A DNA stretch of 27,820 nucleotides from an uncultured Eubacteriales bacterium (GCA_902797345.1 CADBSL010000076.1:1-27820), one strand, 5' to 3'. Positions 15,468 through 23,717 are shown, counted from the stretch's first letter. Made by a program: numbers and translations. The notes: generated by a model not told the origin, from the sequence alone.

Positions 15468-15842
15468 TTATTTCAGGTGCCATTTATGAACGATGACCTC
15501 ACCGTCCACCACCGGGCGGTGAGCTTCTCCCCAGTTGCAGATATCATTGACCACCGGTATCAGGGATTTCCCCTTTTCAGTGAGGGAATACTCGACTTTC
15601 GGCGGGATCTGGGGAAATTCAGTCCGAAGGATCAATTCATCTTCCTCCATTTCCTTCAGCTGCTTTGCCAGCATCTTATGGGTGATGCCCATCACCTCTT
15701 TTTTCAGTTCCCCATAGCGAAGGACTCCGTTCTCATAGAGGAGATAGAGGACTCGGATCTTCCATTTGCCGTTGATGAGCGAAAGGGTATATTCAAAGGG
15801 ATATTGTTTATCGATTTTCTTTGTTGCATTGTCATCTGACAT
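15468..15842 (-). CDS. HxlR-family winged-helix transcription regulator
   Basis: A 124-residue MarR-like winged helix protein. YTLSLINGKWKIRVLYLL, LRYGELKKEVMGITHKML and the wing VEYSLTEKGKSLIPVV are the standard HxlR blocks. Members such as HypR and YodB sense electrophiles or oxidants through a cysteine just before the first helix (CPVEYTL in typical members); here that position reads YPFEYTL, so the sensing cysteine is missing and only one cysteine (NDICNWGE) remains. The ATG at 15842 has GAGGT 8 bases upstream; an upstream in-frame TTG at 15863 would add 7 residues without a good ribosome binding site. HxlR genes usually control an adjacent divergent gene, which here would be the CNNM-type membrane protein. 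Confidence 0.9.
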   Translation of the reverse strand: MSDDNATKKIDKQYPFEYTLSLINGKWKIRVLYLLYENGVLRYGELKKEVMGITHKMLAKQLKEMEEDELILRTEFPQIPPKVEYSLTEKGKSLIPVVNDICNWGEAHRPVVDGEVIVHKWHLK

Positions 15843-15954
15843 ATTCACAGACCTCGATTCCAAACATTTTTTTGTATTTTAACACAACATCTGTTCCTTT
15901 TCCATCTTTTTTGATATATTATTGTAAGAGGTTTTGACAAACGGAGGAATTGAT

Positions 15955-17223
15955 TTGAAAATATATATCATTTATCTTATCGTGATCGCCATTCTGGTGG
16001 TGTTTTCCGGTTATTTCAGCGCTACCGAAACGGCCTTCACTTCACTCAACCGCATCAAAATCAAGAACATGACTCCAAGCCGGAGGACCCGGCTGGTGCT
16101 GAAACTGGACGATCAATACGATAAAGTTCTGTCCACCATCCTGATCGGAAACAACATCGTCAATATCGCCATGACCGCCATTGCCACGGTATTCTTCGTG
16201 AAACTATACGGCAGTATCGGTGCCACCTGGTCCACGATCATCATGACCATCATCGTTTTGATCTTCGGAGAGATCTCGCCCAAGAGCATCGCCAAGGAGG
16301 CGCCGGAGCGGTTCGCTTTATTTTCGGCCCCGTTGCTGCGGGTCTTTATCGTGATCTTAATGCCGCTGAATTTCTTCTTTACCCATTGGAAGAATCTCCT
16401 GACAAAGATCTTTCGGATCGAAGCCAACAAGGGCATCAGCGATGCGGAACTCCTGACCATCGTCGAAGAAGCGGAGACCGACGGGTTTATCGATGAAGAC
16501 CGATCCGAACTGATCCAAAATGCGATCGTTTTCAGCGATCTGGAAGCGGGAGACATCCTCACTCCCAGAGTGGACATCGTTGCGGTCAGCTCAGAGACCT
16601 CCAAAAAGGAGATCGCGGAGCTTTTCCGAAGCACCGGCTTCTCCCGGGTACCGGTCTATGAAGAAGGGCTGGACAATGTCATCGGCGTCCTGAATCAAAA
16701 GGACTTCCACAACTATCTCAACGGAACGGATGAGCCGATCCTGTCTTATGTGAAACCGGCGGCTTTCGCTCCAGGAACCATGAAGATCTCCCAACTCCTG
16801 AAAAAAATGCAGGAGATCAAGACCCATATCGCCATTATCGTTGACGAATACGGCGGAACAGAGGGCCTTCTTACCATGGAAGATATCATCGAAGAACTGG
16901 TGGGTGAGATCTATGACGAACACGATGCGGTGGACATCCAGGATTTCCTGAAGCTCCAGGACGGCAGCTGGAATGTTCTGTGTACCGCTCAGATCCATGA
17001 GTTTTTCGAGACGCTCCACCTGGACGAAGACATGGATGTTACCACGGTCAATGGATGGGTACTGGAACAGCTGGGTGCGATCCCGAAAGCAGGGGATCGT
17101 TTCACCTATGTTTGCGGGGATACGGAATTGAATGTCCGGGTGCTGAGAGCCGATTCCAAAAAAGCCATCGAAATCAACGTGTTTGTAAAAAAACTGCCCA
17201 AAGGAAAAGCCCTGAATGACTGA
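15955..17223 (+). CDS. CNNM/HlyC-CorC-type membrane protein with CBS pair
   Basis: A 422-residue integral membrane protein of the hemolysin-C/CNNM family: an N-terminal DUF21 domain with about four membrane segments (from IIYLIVIAILVVFSGYFSA, with the conserved SATETAFTSLNR just after the first helix), a tandem CBS domain in the middle (TPRVDIVAVSSETSKKEI; HIAIIVDEYGGTEGLLTMED), and a C-terminal CorC/HlyC domain. Characterised relatives move or regulate Mg2+ (or Na+); the hemolysin name is historical. The start is TTG at 15955 with GGAGG 7 bases before it; an upstream in-frame TTG at 15934 lies before that site and is disfavoured. Divergent from the HxlR gene; no clear terminator was seen downstream. 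Confidence 0.92.
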   Translation: MKIYIIYLIVIAILVVFSGYFSATETAFTSLNRIKIKNMTPSRRTRLVLKLDDQYDKVLSTILIGNNIVNIAMTAIATVFFVKLYGSIGATWSTIIMTIIVLIFGEISPKSIAKEAPERFALFSAPLLRVFIVILMPLNFFFTHWKNLLTKIFRIEANKGISDAELLTIVEEAETDGFIDEDRSELIQNAIVFSDLEAGDILTPRVDIVAVSSETSKKEIAELFRSTGFSRVPVYEEGLDNVIGVLNQKDFHNYLNGTDEPILSYVKPAAFAPGTMKISQLLKKMQEIKTHIAIIVDEYGGTEGLLTMEDIIEELVGEIYDEHDAVDIQDFLKLQDGSWNVLCTAQIHEFFETLHLDEDMDVTTVNGWVLEQLGAIPKAGDRFTYVCGDTELNVRVLRADSKKAIEINVFVKKLPKGKALND

Positions 17224-17256
17224 ATATTACTGTTTTGTTTCAATATAGGAAAAAGC

Positions 17257-17285
17257 TTTACTGAAAATAAAAACCGTTATATGAT
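17257..17285 (+). promoter_or_regulatory. Predicted promoter for the GerMN lipoprotein gene
   Basis: TTTACT (17257-17262), 17-base spacer, TATGAT (17280-17285), about 30 bases before the ATG and its AAAGGAG ribosome binding site. Confidence 0.6.
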
Positions 17286-17314
17286 AAAGAAAATTCGAAA
17301 GGAGTGGAATCATT

Positions 17315-17959
17315 ATGAAAAAGAAATTACTGATCCTGCTTTTGGTGATGGTGACCGGACTTTGTGCGGCCGGGTGCGGGCTCGCGGAAGAGGATACCTC
17401 TCAGGATGCCCAGCAGGCCGGGACACAGCAGTCTCAGGCGTCTGACCAGGAAAACCAGACTGTAGCCACCGGCGAAGAAACACAGGACGATCCGTCGAAG
17501 GAGGCAGGCGCCAGCCAGGCAGAAGTCAAGCTTTATTATATCAGCGCGGCCTATGTGTTCAACGGCAGCGATCCCGTCAACGGCGAACTGATGCCGCCGG
17601 TAACTGGCACCGTGGACCGGGGCAGTTACGATACGATCTACATGGCCACGGTTCAGGCCCTTCGGGCGTTGAACCCGATCCCTCAGGACCAGACTGACAA
17701 ATACTACTCCATGCTGAGAGACAGCTATAAGGTGAACAGTGTCACCGTGGATGACGGCATCGCCTACGTGGACTTTGCTTCCGAAGGCCTCACCGGCGGC
17801 GATCTGGATGAAGTTTTGCTGATCGATCAGATCGTCTATACTCTGTGTGATTCCTTTACGGAGATCGATGCGGTCAAATTCACTGTAGACGGACAAAATG
17901 CCCAGTCCCTGATGGGGAACGTGGACATTTCGGAACCGATCGTAGCGGATTATCTGTGA
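17315..17959 (+). CDS. GerMN-domain lipoprotein
   Basis: A 214-residue secreted lipoprotein. A KKK-plus-hydrophobic signal peptide ends in CAAGC, placing the lipidated cysteine at C21 (Ala rather than Leu at -3). A low-complexity Gln/Ser/Thr/Glu linker follows (about 24-70) and then a GerMN domain (about 71-207), recognised from VKLYYISA, the VTVDDGIAYVDFASEG strand pair and the helix LLIDQIVYTLCDSF followed by VKFTVDGQ. GerMN occurs in spore germination/sporulation protein GerM and in other Gram-positive envelope lipoproteins such as LpqB, so it marks an envelope role rather than proving sporulation. Its stop codon abuts the stop codon of the convergent MocR gene with no spacer. Confidence 0.88.
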   Translation: MKKKLLILLLVMVTGLCAAGCGLAEEDTSQDAQQAGTQQSQASDQENQTVATGEETQDDPSKEAGASQAEVKLYYISAAYVFNGSDPVNGELMPPVTGTVDRGSYDTIYMATVQALRALNPIPQDQTDKYYSMLRDSYKVNSVTVDDGIAYVDFASEGLTGGDLDEVLLIDQIVYTLCDSFTEIDAVKFTVDGQNAQSLMGNVDISEPIVADYL

Positions 17960-19360
17960 TCATAAACGCCAGACTTCAGCCAGTTTCTCCAGAGCCGGCC
18001 GGAGTTCTTCCAGCGGAATATCGGAATAATAGAAGATGAGGGTCGAGGGGCCCTCGTCTTTTTTTATGGTCCGGTAGCGATCCAGCGGGATCATCCGGAT
18101 GCCGATCCCGGATGCGAGCCGGCTCAGTGCTTCCGCATCCTTCGGCAGGCAGACTTCCAGGAGCATATTCAGCCCGGACTCCCGGCTCAGGACTTTGACT
18201 GTGTCACCAAAGATCTCCGGCAGCAGTGAACAGACCCGGGCGACTTTCTGGGAATAGAGGCTCCGGAGTTTTTTTACATGGGTCTGCAGGAGCCCTTTTT
18301 CGATATAGGCCGACAGGGCCAGCTGTTCCGTCTTGGAACAGGTTTGCGTGTGGTTTTCCAGCGCACCTGAAAGGTAGGGCTGCATCATCGGAGGCAGCAC
18401 CATGTAGCTGATCTTCAGGGAGGGGAAGAGCAGGGAAGAGAAGGAACCCAGGTAAAGCACCGAAGCCCGTTCCGACAGGGTTTTCAGCGGAGGGACCGGA
18501 CGTCCGAAATACCGCAGTTCGCTGGCATAATCGTCTTCGATGATGATCTTTCCCCGTTCCGCCGCGAACCGGATCAGCGCATTTCGCTGCCCGATGGGCA
18601 TAACTGTCCCCATGGGGAACTGGATGGAAGGAGAGACGCAGATCACATCCGGGTCGATTCCCCGGATCTCCTCCAGGGACACTCCGTTTTTGTGGATGGA
18701 GGCCGGATGGAGCTCAAACCCCCGATCCCGAAAAACGCTGACTGCCGGCAGATACCCCGGATCTTCATACGCCACCGCCTTACGTCCCATTCCCGACAGG
18801 ATGCTGCAGGCGATCCCGATGATGGCCTGGGTCCCGGCGGCGATGACGATTTGTTCCGGAACGCAGACGACGCCCCGGGTCATATACAGGTATTTGCAGA
18901 TCTGAGTCCGAAGCGAATACTCTCCCTGGGGAGAAGCTTCCAGGGTCAGCAGGTCCGTCTGCTCATTGAAAACATAATTCAGGCTTTTTTTCCACTTGAC
19001 AAAATCGAACAGAGCCGGGTCCCGGTAGCGGAAGGGTTCGGCGATGTCTTCCCCGGTGGTGATATGATCCTGAAGATAGGGGACGGAGTAGAGGGTGGTG
19101 GGGATGTTCTCTCCGGTCACGTCCACGAAGTAGCCGGACTTTTCCCGGCTGGTGATATATCCTTCCACCAGCAGCTGGTTATAGGCCAGGCTCACCGTTG
19201 TGATGCTGATCTTCAGGGAAGAGGCCAGTGCCCTCAGGGAAGGAAGCCGGGTCCCTTTCTGCAGCCTGCCGGAGGAGATCTCCTCCCGGATGTATTCGTA
19301 GAGCTGCTGGTATAGGGCTTTCCCGGATTCCGGATCCAGGATCGGTGTGATCGTATTCAT
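17960..19360 (-). CDS. MocR/GntR-family regulator with aminotransferase-like domain (PLP lysine replaced by Ser)
   Basis: A 466-residue regulator: N-terminal GntR winged helix (about 10-78: GKALYQQLYEYIREEI, RLPSLRALASSLKIS, TVSLAYNQLLVEGYI) joined to a fold-type-I aminotransferase-like domain (about 110-466). In MocR proteins such as GabR and PdxR the latter binds PLP through a lysine in FSK. Here the matching motif is YLGSFSSLLFPSLKISYM with S309 in the lysine position, so a Schiff base cannot form there. Other signatures remain (VAYEDPGYLPA; IIEDDYASELRYFGRPVPPL). AAGGAG precedes the ATG. It is divergent from the YcxB-like gene, with an inverted repeat in the gap, so that gene and itself are the likeliest targets. 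Confidence 0.9.
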   Translation of the reverse strand: MNTITPILDPESGKALYQQLYEYIREEISSGRLQKGTRLPSLRALASSLKISITTVSLAYNQLLVEGYITSREKSGYFVDVTGENIPTTLYSVPYLQDHITTGEDIAEPFRYRDPALFDFVKWKKSLNYVFNEQTDLLTLEASPQGEYSLRTQICKYLYMTRGVVCVPEQIVIAAGTQAIIGIACSILSGMGRKAVAYEDPGYLPAVSVFRDRGFELHPASIHKNGVSLEEIRGIDPDVICVSPSIQFPMGTVMPIGQRNALIRFAAERGKIIIEDDYASELRYFGRPVPPLKTLSERASVLYLGSFSSLLFPSLKISYMVLPPMMQPYLSGALENHTQTCSKTEQLALSAYIEKGLLQTHVKKLRSLYSQKVARVCSLLPEIFGDTVKVLSRESGLNMLLEVCLPKDAEALSRLASGIGIRMIPLDRYRTIKKDEGPSTLIFYYSDIPLEELRPALEKLAEVWRL

Positions 19361-19373
19361 TGTTTCTCCTTTA

Positions 19374-19423
19374 TCTGTATATAAGAATTGGTTTGTATTT
19401 CTGTTTTTTTAAGTATACAATTC
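19374..19423. promoter_or_regulatory. Possible operator between the MocR gene and the divergent gene
   Basis: AT-rich DNA holding the inverted pair GAATTG (19385-19390) and CAATTC (19418-19423), plus related GTATAT (19377-19382) and palindromic GTATAC (19413-19418) words. MocR regulators usually bind repeated sites next to their own promoter. The assignment is tentative. Confidence 0.35.
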
Positions 19424-19494
19424 GGGCCTCCCCGCGTCAATCCGTCAGGAAGAGGAAATCTCCGTGAAAAGAATAGCAGTGTCCGGAGGTTTTG

Positions 19495-19503
19495 TGTTAC
19501 AAT
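19495..19503 (+). promoter_or_regulatory. Extended -10 promoter for the YcxB-like gene
   Basis: TGTTACAAT is an extended -10 element (TGn + TACAAT) about 30 bases before the ATG; no good -35 is visible, which would fit an activator-dependent promoter. Confidence 0.45.
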
Positions 19504-19533
19504 AGAGCCAATCAATCAGCAAGGAGACGAAGG

Positions 19534-20061
19534 ATGGAAATGATCAAAGTCCGTTCAAAAATGACGGAAAAGAATCTGAAGAACTATTTGTTATTTGAGC
19601 AGTTTTACGGCAAACCCTACTACATCAAACTGCGGGCCCTGCTGGCGGTGGCGATCGGCGCCGCGGCCGGGATCTTCTCCAGTCAGCATCTCACGATGTT
19701 TCTGGTGATCACCGTGATCTGTCTCATCGTCCTGCTGTGGTTCCCGAAGATGAGGGTGGGGTTCAAAGCGCCGCAGATCTACCGCAGGAACCGGAGCGGC
19801 GCCTTCCACCAGGGACAGGATTTTGCCTTTGGAGAGACCCGGGTGGGATTCAAGGCGGAAGACGAAGCAGAATATGACTGGACACGATACGATGAATTGA
19901 ACCGGGTCATCGAAACGAAAACGATGCTGATCCTGGAGTTCACGCCTCAGCAAAGGGCCATCGTGGCGAAAAGCTGCATGGAAGACGAGGAGGCAGACCG
20001 GATCCGGCAGATGATACAGGAGTGCATCGGAGATCGATTCGTTCAGATCGATCGACTTTAA
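19534..20061 (+). CDS. YcxB-like membrane protein
   Basis: A 175-residue protein with two adjacent membrane helices (about 31-52, KLRALLAVAIGAAAGIF; 55-72, LTMFLVITVICLIVLLWF) and a soluble C-terminal domain. Its opening half resembles YcxB-like proteins (PF14317): the strand FAFGETRVGFKAEDEAEYDW, then YDELNRVIETKTMLILEF. Function of the family is unknown. The ATG at 19534 has AAGGAG 7 bases upstream; an upstream in-frame start at 19492 would run through the promoter and is rejected. It is divergent from the MocR gene and 18 bases upstream of the SDR gene, so it may lead into that operon; a link in function is not evident. Confidence 0.65.
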   Translation: MEMIKVRSKMTEKNLKNYLLFEQFYGKPYYIKLRALLAVAIGAAAGIFSSQHLTMFLVITVICLIVLLWFPKMRVGFKAPQIYRRNRSGAFHQGQDFAFGETRVGFKAEDEAEYDWTRYDELNRVIETKTMLILEFTPQQRAIVAKSCMEDEEADRIRQMIQECIGDRFVQIDRL

Positions 20062-20079
20062 CAGAAAGCGAGCAGAGAA

Positions 20080-20811
20080 ATGAAGACAGCATTAGTGACC
20101 GGAGGAGGCCGGGGGATCGGCGCCTCCATCTGTGAAAGGCTGGCCCGGGAAGGCTACCGGGTCTATATCAATTACAACGAGAGCGAAACGGCGGCCGGAA
20201 AGCTGGCAGATCGGCTGCTGGCGGAGGGTCTGGACGCGGAAGCGATCCGGGCTGACGTGACGGATGCGGAAGCGGTTCGGCGCATGATGGGGACGATCCT
20301 GGCGAAGAGCGGACGGATCGATCTGGTGGTGAACAATGCCGGGGTCTCCCACTATGGGATGATCCAGGATGTGACCGATGAGGAATGGGACCGGGTCTTT
20401 GATATCAACGTCAAGGGCACGTTCCACGTGTGCCGGGAAGCGGCCCGGGCCATGTACTGGAACCGGTCCGGCAGGATCATCAACATCGCCTCCATGTGGG
20501 GGATCTGCGGTGCTTCCTGTGAATCCGTCTATTCCGCGTCCAAGGCTGCTGTCATCGGATTCAGCAAATCCCTGGCGAAGGAATTCGGACCGGCAGGGAT
20601 CACCGTCAATTGCGTCGCACCCGGCGCCACGGATACAGATATGATGAAGGAACTGCCGAAGGAAGCTTCGGAGCTGCTGAAGGAGGAAACTCCTTTGGGC
20701 AGGATCGCCGACCCTTCCGAGATCGCCGGGATCGTGGCCTTTCTGGCCTCGGAGGATGCCGGCTTCGTCACCGGACAGGTGATCAGTCCGAACGGAGGCC
20801 TGGTGATATGA
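20080..20811 (+). CDS. Short-chain dehydrogenase/reductase (FabG-like)
   Basis: A 243-residue classical SDR that reduces or oxidises a hydroxyl/keto group with NAD(P)H. Seen: the cofactor loop TGGGRGIG (7-14), NNAG (85-88), and the full catalytic set S138, Y151 and K155 (YSASK). Annotation pipelines would probably call it 3-oxoacyl-ACP reductase, but it is not beside fatty-acid genes; it shares an ATGA overlap with an FAD oxidoreductase, suggesting instead a polyol, hydroxyacid or similar substrate passed among redox enzymes. Its ribosome binding site is poor (GCGAGCAGAG), so translation may depend on the upstream YcxB-like gene. Substrate unknown. Confidence 0.9.
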   Translation: MKTALVTGGGRGIGASICERLAREGYRVYINYNESETAAGKLADRLLAEGLDAEAIRADVTDAEAVRRMMGTILAKSGRIDLVVNNAGVSHYGMIQDVTDEEWDRVFDINVKGTFHVCREAARAMYWNRSGRIINIASMWGICGASCESVYSASKAAVIGFSKSLAKEFGPAGITVNCVAPGATDTDMMKELPKEASELLKEETPLGRIADPSEIAGIVAFLASEDAGFVTGQVISPNGGLVI

Positions 20812-22265
20812 TAAAGGAAACGGATGTTCTCATCATTGGAGCCGGGGCGGTGGGCTGCGCCATCGCCCGGGAGCTTTCCGTATATGGGCGGAGGATCACC
20901 GTGCTGGAAAAAGAAGCGGATGCCGGCTTCGGTGCCAGCGGCCGCAACAGCGGTGTCGTCCACGCAGGGTTCAATAACCCTTCCGGCTCTCTGAAAGCGG
21001 CGTTGTGCCGGGAAGGGAACCGGGGCTTTGAAAAGCTGGCGTCCGATCTGGGGATCGGGTTCCTCCGGACGGGGAAGCTGGTGGTCGGGAATACCGAAAG
21101 AGATCTGGAAAGCCTCACAAGGCTCAAAATACAGGGTGAGAGAAACGAAATCGACGAACTTGAGATTCTGGATGAGGAAGAGATCCGAAGGCGTGAGCCG
21201 GCGCTGAGAGGAAAATATGCCCTCTGGTCCGGAAGGACCGGGATCTTCGATCCCTTTGAATACACGCTTGCACTGGCGGAGGATGCCGCATCCGGCGGGG
21301 TCCGTTTTTTATTTGGGCACGAAGTGAAGTCCCTCCGCCGGGAGCAGGACGGGATCCGGGTCCTGGCGGAAACGTCAGCGGGCGATCCGGCGGAGTTCCT
21401 TTCCGGTATCGTCATCAATGCGGCGGGAGTCGGGAGCGCCCGGATCTTCCGGATGACCGGCAAAGACACTTACCGGGTCCTGCCCTGCCGGGGAGAGTAT
21501 CACCTGCTGGAGAAGGGCTCCTTCGGATCAATCGGCCGGCCGGTGTATCCGGTACCGGATCCGGAAAAGGGCGTTCTGGGGATCCACCTGACGCCGACCC
21601 TCCACGGGAATCTCATGATCGGTCCCAGCGCGGAATTCACGGAAGATCCGGAAGACATGGCCAACACCGCTCCGGTCATGGAGGAATTGCTGGCGGGTGC
21701 CCGGTATCTTCTGGGGGAGGACTGTTCGTTCAGACTCATCCGGAGCTTTTCCGGCATCCGCCCCAGGATCGTGGAAAAGGACGGGACCCCGGTGACGGAT
21801 TTTCGGATGGAAGAAGATCCGGATCTTCCGGGCATGATCCATCTCCTGGGGATCGAGTCCCCCGGGATCACCGCCTCTGTCCCCATCGCCAAACGGGTGG
21901 CAGGGATGCTCCGGGAAGACGGGTCCCAGCCGCAGGATCGGCTGCTGACGGAAAGAGATCGGAGCCGGTTCCCCCGGGTAAAAGAGGCGGCCGGCGGGAG
22001 GATGATCTGCCGGTGCGAGACCGTTACGGAAGGGGAGATCCTGCAGGCGGTGGAGAATGCCCGAAAGCTGGGGGCCCTGCCGACGATGAAAGGCATCAAA
22101 AACCGGTGCCGGGCTTCTATGGGCAGCTGCCAGGGGGGCTTCTGCACGCTGGATATCAGCCGCTTATTGAAGGATAAAGCCGGGATCCCCACCGACCGGC
22201 TGACCTACGACGGCCCCGGTAGCGAATTGTTTACGGGTGTCCTGAAAGGGGGCGAAGACCAATGA
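20808..22265 (+). CDS. FAD-dependent oxidoreductase, GlpA/LhgO-like, with C-terminal BFD-type [2Fe-2S] domain
   Basis: A 485-residue DAO-family flavoprotein: dinucleotide-binding GAGAVG at 11-16, then GASGRNSGVVHAGF, a substrate-facing block (RPRIVEKDGTPVTDF) and a C-terminal BFD-like Fe-S domain with C401-x-C403 (CRCE) and C441-x4-C446 (CQGGFC); C434 is an extra cysteine. This architecture is typical of anaerobic glycerol-3-phosphate dehydrogenase-like enzymes of Clostridia and of L-2-hydroxyglutarate oxidase relatives. The start is the ATG at 20808, 9 bases after GGAGG and overlapping the SDR stop as ATGA; an open frame extends upstream but lies inside the SDR gene. It overlaps the next gene the same way. 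No glycerol kinase or facilitator is nearby, so the substrate is open. Confidence 0.88.
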   Translation: MIKETDVLIIGAGAVGCAIARELSVYGRRITVLEKEADAGFGASGRNSGVVHAGFNNPSGSLKAALCREGNRGFEKLASDLGIGFLRTGKLVVGNTERDLESLTRLKIQGERNEIDELEILDEEEIRRREPALRGKYALWSGRTGIFDPFEYTLALAEDAASGGVRFLFGHEVKSLRREQDGIRVLAETSAGDPAEFLSGIVINAAGVGSARIFRMTGKDTYRVLPCRGEYHLLEKGSFGSIGRPVYPVPDPEKGVLGIHLTPTLHGNLMIGPSAEFTEDPEDMANTAPVMEELLAGARYLLGEDCSFRLIRSFSGIRPRIVEKDGTPVTDFRMEEDPDLPGMIHLLGIESPGITASVPIAKRVAGMLREDGSQPQDRLLTERDRSRFPRVKEAAGGRMICRCETVTEGEILQAVENARKLGALPTMKGIKNRCRASMGSCQGGFCTLDISRLLKDKAGIPTDRLTYDGPGSELFTGVLKGGEDQ

Positions 22266-23608
22266 TCCGCAAGGAGGTCATTATCATCGGCGCCGGTCCC
22301 GCCGGGATGGCGGCGGCTGTCAAGCTGGAAAGCATGGGCTTTCGGGATCTTCTGGTGCTGGAAAAGGAAGAGCAGCCCGGCGGCGTGCTCCGTCAGTGCA
22401 TCCACCCGGGGTTCGGTCTGATCCGGTTCGGCCGGAACCTGACCGGACCGGAATACAGTCTGGAATACCGGAACCGGATGGAAGAGGCCGGTATCCCGGT
22501 CTGCTATGATACCACGGTCCTGAAGGTCAGAAAAGGCGAGGACGGCGGGATCATCATCACAGCAGCGGGGCCGGACGGAACGAAGGAATACTATTGTGAT
22601 GCGGCGATCCTGGCTTCCGGGTGCCGGGAGAGGAGCCGGGGCGCTCTGATGATCGCCGGGACCCGGCCGGCCGGGATCCTGACGGCGGGTACGGCCCAGG
22701 GGATGATGAACCTGCTGAACACCAAAGTGGGGGAGAGGATCGTCATCATCGGCTCCGGGGACATCGGGCTGATCATGGCCAGACGCTTCACCCTGGAAGG
22801 GAGCCGGGTCCTTTGCGTCGTGGAGAAAGAAGATGTCTGCGGCGGGCTCTCCCGGAACCGAAAAGAATGTCTGGATGATTTCGGCATCCCATTGGTGACC
22901 GGAGCACAGGTCGTCCGGATCTATGGGGAGAAAAGGGTCCGTTCCGTCACCATCCGGGAAGATGACGGTTTGGAAAGGACCGTAGAATGCGATACGGTGG
23001 TCCTTTCCGCAGGATTGATCCCGGAGGACGGATTTGTGGAAGGAGAGGTCCCGGGGCTTTTTTACTGCGGCAACGCTCTGTATGTCCACGATCTGGTGGA
23101 TGAAGTGTCGGAAAGCGGAGAGGAAGCCGCGATGGATGCGGCGGGGTTCCTCCTGTCCAGAGGATCCGGCAGAGAAACGTTTTCGCGATATGCTTCAGAG
23201 GAAGTGCCCCGGGTCCGTAAGGAACGCAGGGCTTACGTGGAAAGACGAAAGGAAGAAAAACGGCTGCACCGGGACGATCACCATTTCATCACCTGCATCA
23301 TCTGTCCCAACAGCTGCCGGATCGATCTGAGAGATCTCTCCGGCGGGCAGTGTCCCCGGGGAGAAGTGTATGCCCGAAACGAAAAGGAACATCCTTATCG
23401 GATCCTGACCACCACGGTGCTGACGGAAAAAGGAGAACCGGTCAGTGTGCGGACCGATGTCCCCATCCCCCTGGAAGAGCTGCAAAAAGGGGTGGAGACC
23501 CTTCAGCGATTTCGAGTGCCCGGTCCGGTGAAGACGGGTGAGATCCTGCTTCGGGATTTCATCTGCCCCGGAACGAATCTGGTGGCGACGAAAGGAAGCA
23601 CAGAGTAG
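22262..23608 (+). CDS. NAD(P)/FAD-dependent oxidoreductase fused to a DUF1667 domain
   Basis: A 448-residue protein in two parts. Residues 1 to about 310 form a pyridine-nucleotide/FAD oxidoreductase: GAGPAG at 10-15, LASGCRERSRGALMIAGTRP, an NAD-site GSGDIG and a late YCGNALYVHDLVDEV. Residues about 338-448 match DUF1667, with cysteines C345-x2-C348-x3-C352-x11-C364 (CIICPNSC and QCPRG) that could hold an Fe-S cluster. In glycerol-3-phosphate operons of Firmicutes these are normally two separate genes following a GlpA-like gene; here they are one ORF with no internal stop. ATGA overlap with the upstream flavoprotein argues for a complex with it. A strong terminator follows. Confidence 0.85.
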   Translation: MIRKEVIIIGAGPAGMAAAVKLESMGFRDLLVLEKEEQPGGVLRQCIHPGFGLIRFGRNLTGPEYSLEYRNRMEEAGIPVCYDTTVLKVRKGEDGGIIITAAGPDGTKEYYCDAAILASGCRERSRGALMIAGTRPAGILTAGTAQGMMNLLNTKVGERIVIIGSGDIGLIMARRFTLEGSRVLCVVEKEDVCGGLSRNRKECLDDFGIPLVTGAQVVRIYGEKRVRSVTIREDDGLERTVECDTVVLSAGLIPEDGFVEGEVPGLFYCGNALYVHDLVDEVSESGEEAAMDAAGFLLSRGSGRETFSRYASEEVPRVRKERRAYVERRKEEKRLHRDDHHFITCIICPNSCRIDLRDLSGGQCPRGEVYARNEKEHPYRILTTTVLTEKGEPVSVRTDVPIPLEELQKGVETLQRFRVPGPVKTGEILLRDFICPGTNLVATKGSTE

Positions 23609-23622
23609 ATCCATTCCCATTT

Positions 23623-23657
23623 AAAGACTGGAGATCAGTTGATTTCCAGTCTTTTTT
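23623..23657 (+). terminator. Rho-independent terminator after the redox operon
   Basis: A 10-bp perfect stem (AAAGACTGGA at 23623-23632 with TCCAGTCTTT at 23645-23654) has a 12-base loop and is followed by a T-rich run. Confidence 0.88.
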
Positions 23658-23717
23658 CTTTTTCAATGACCGAATATGTCGGAAAACGTGAAAAAAATGC
23701 AAAATTAAAATTTATTG

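Noticed and set aside
20610..20807. In-frame upstream extension of the GlpA-like flavoprotein
   Set aside because: It lies inside the SDR gene, and its Arg-rich translation matches no family; GGAGG and the ATGA overlap favour 20808.
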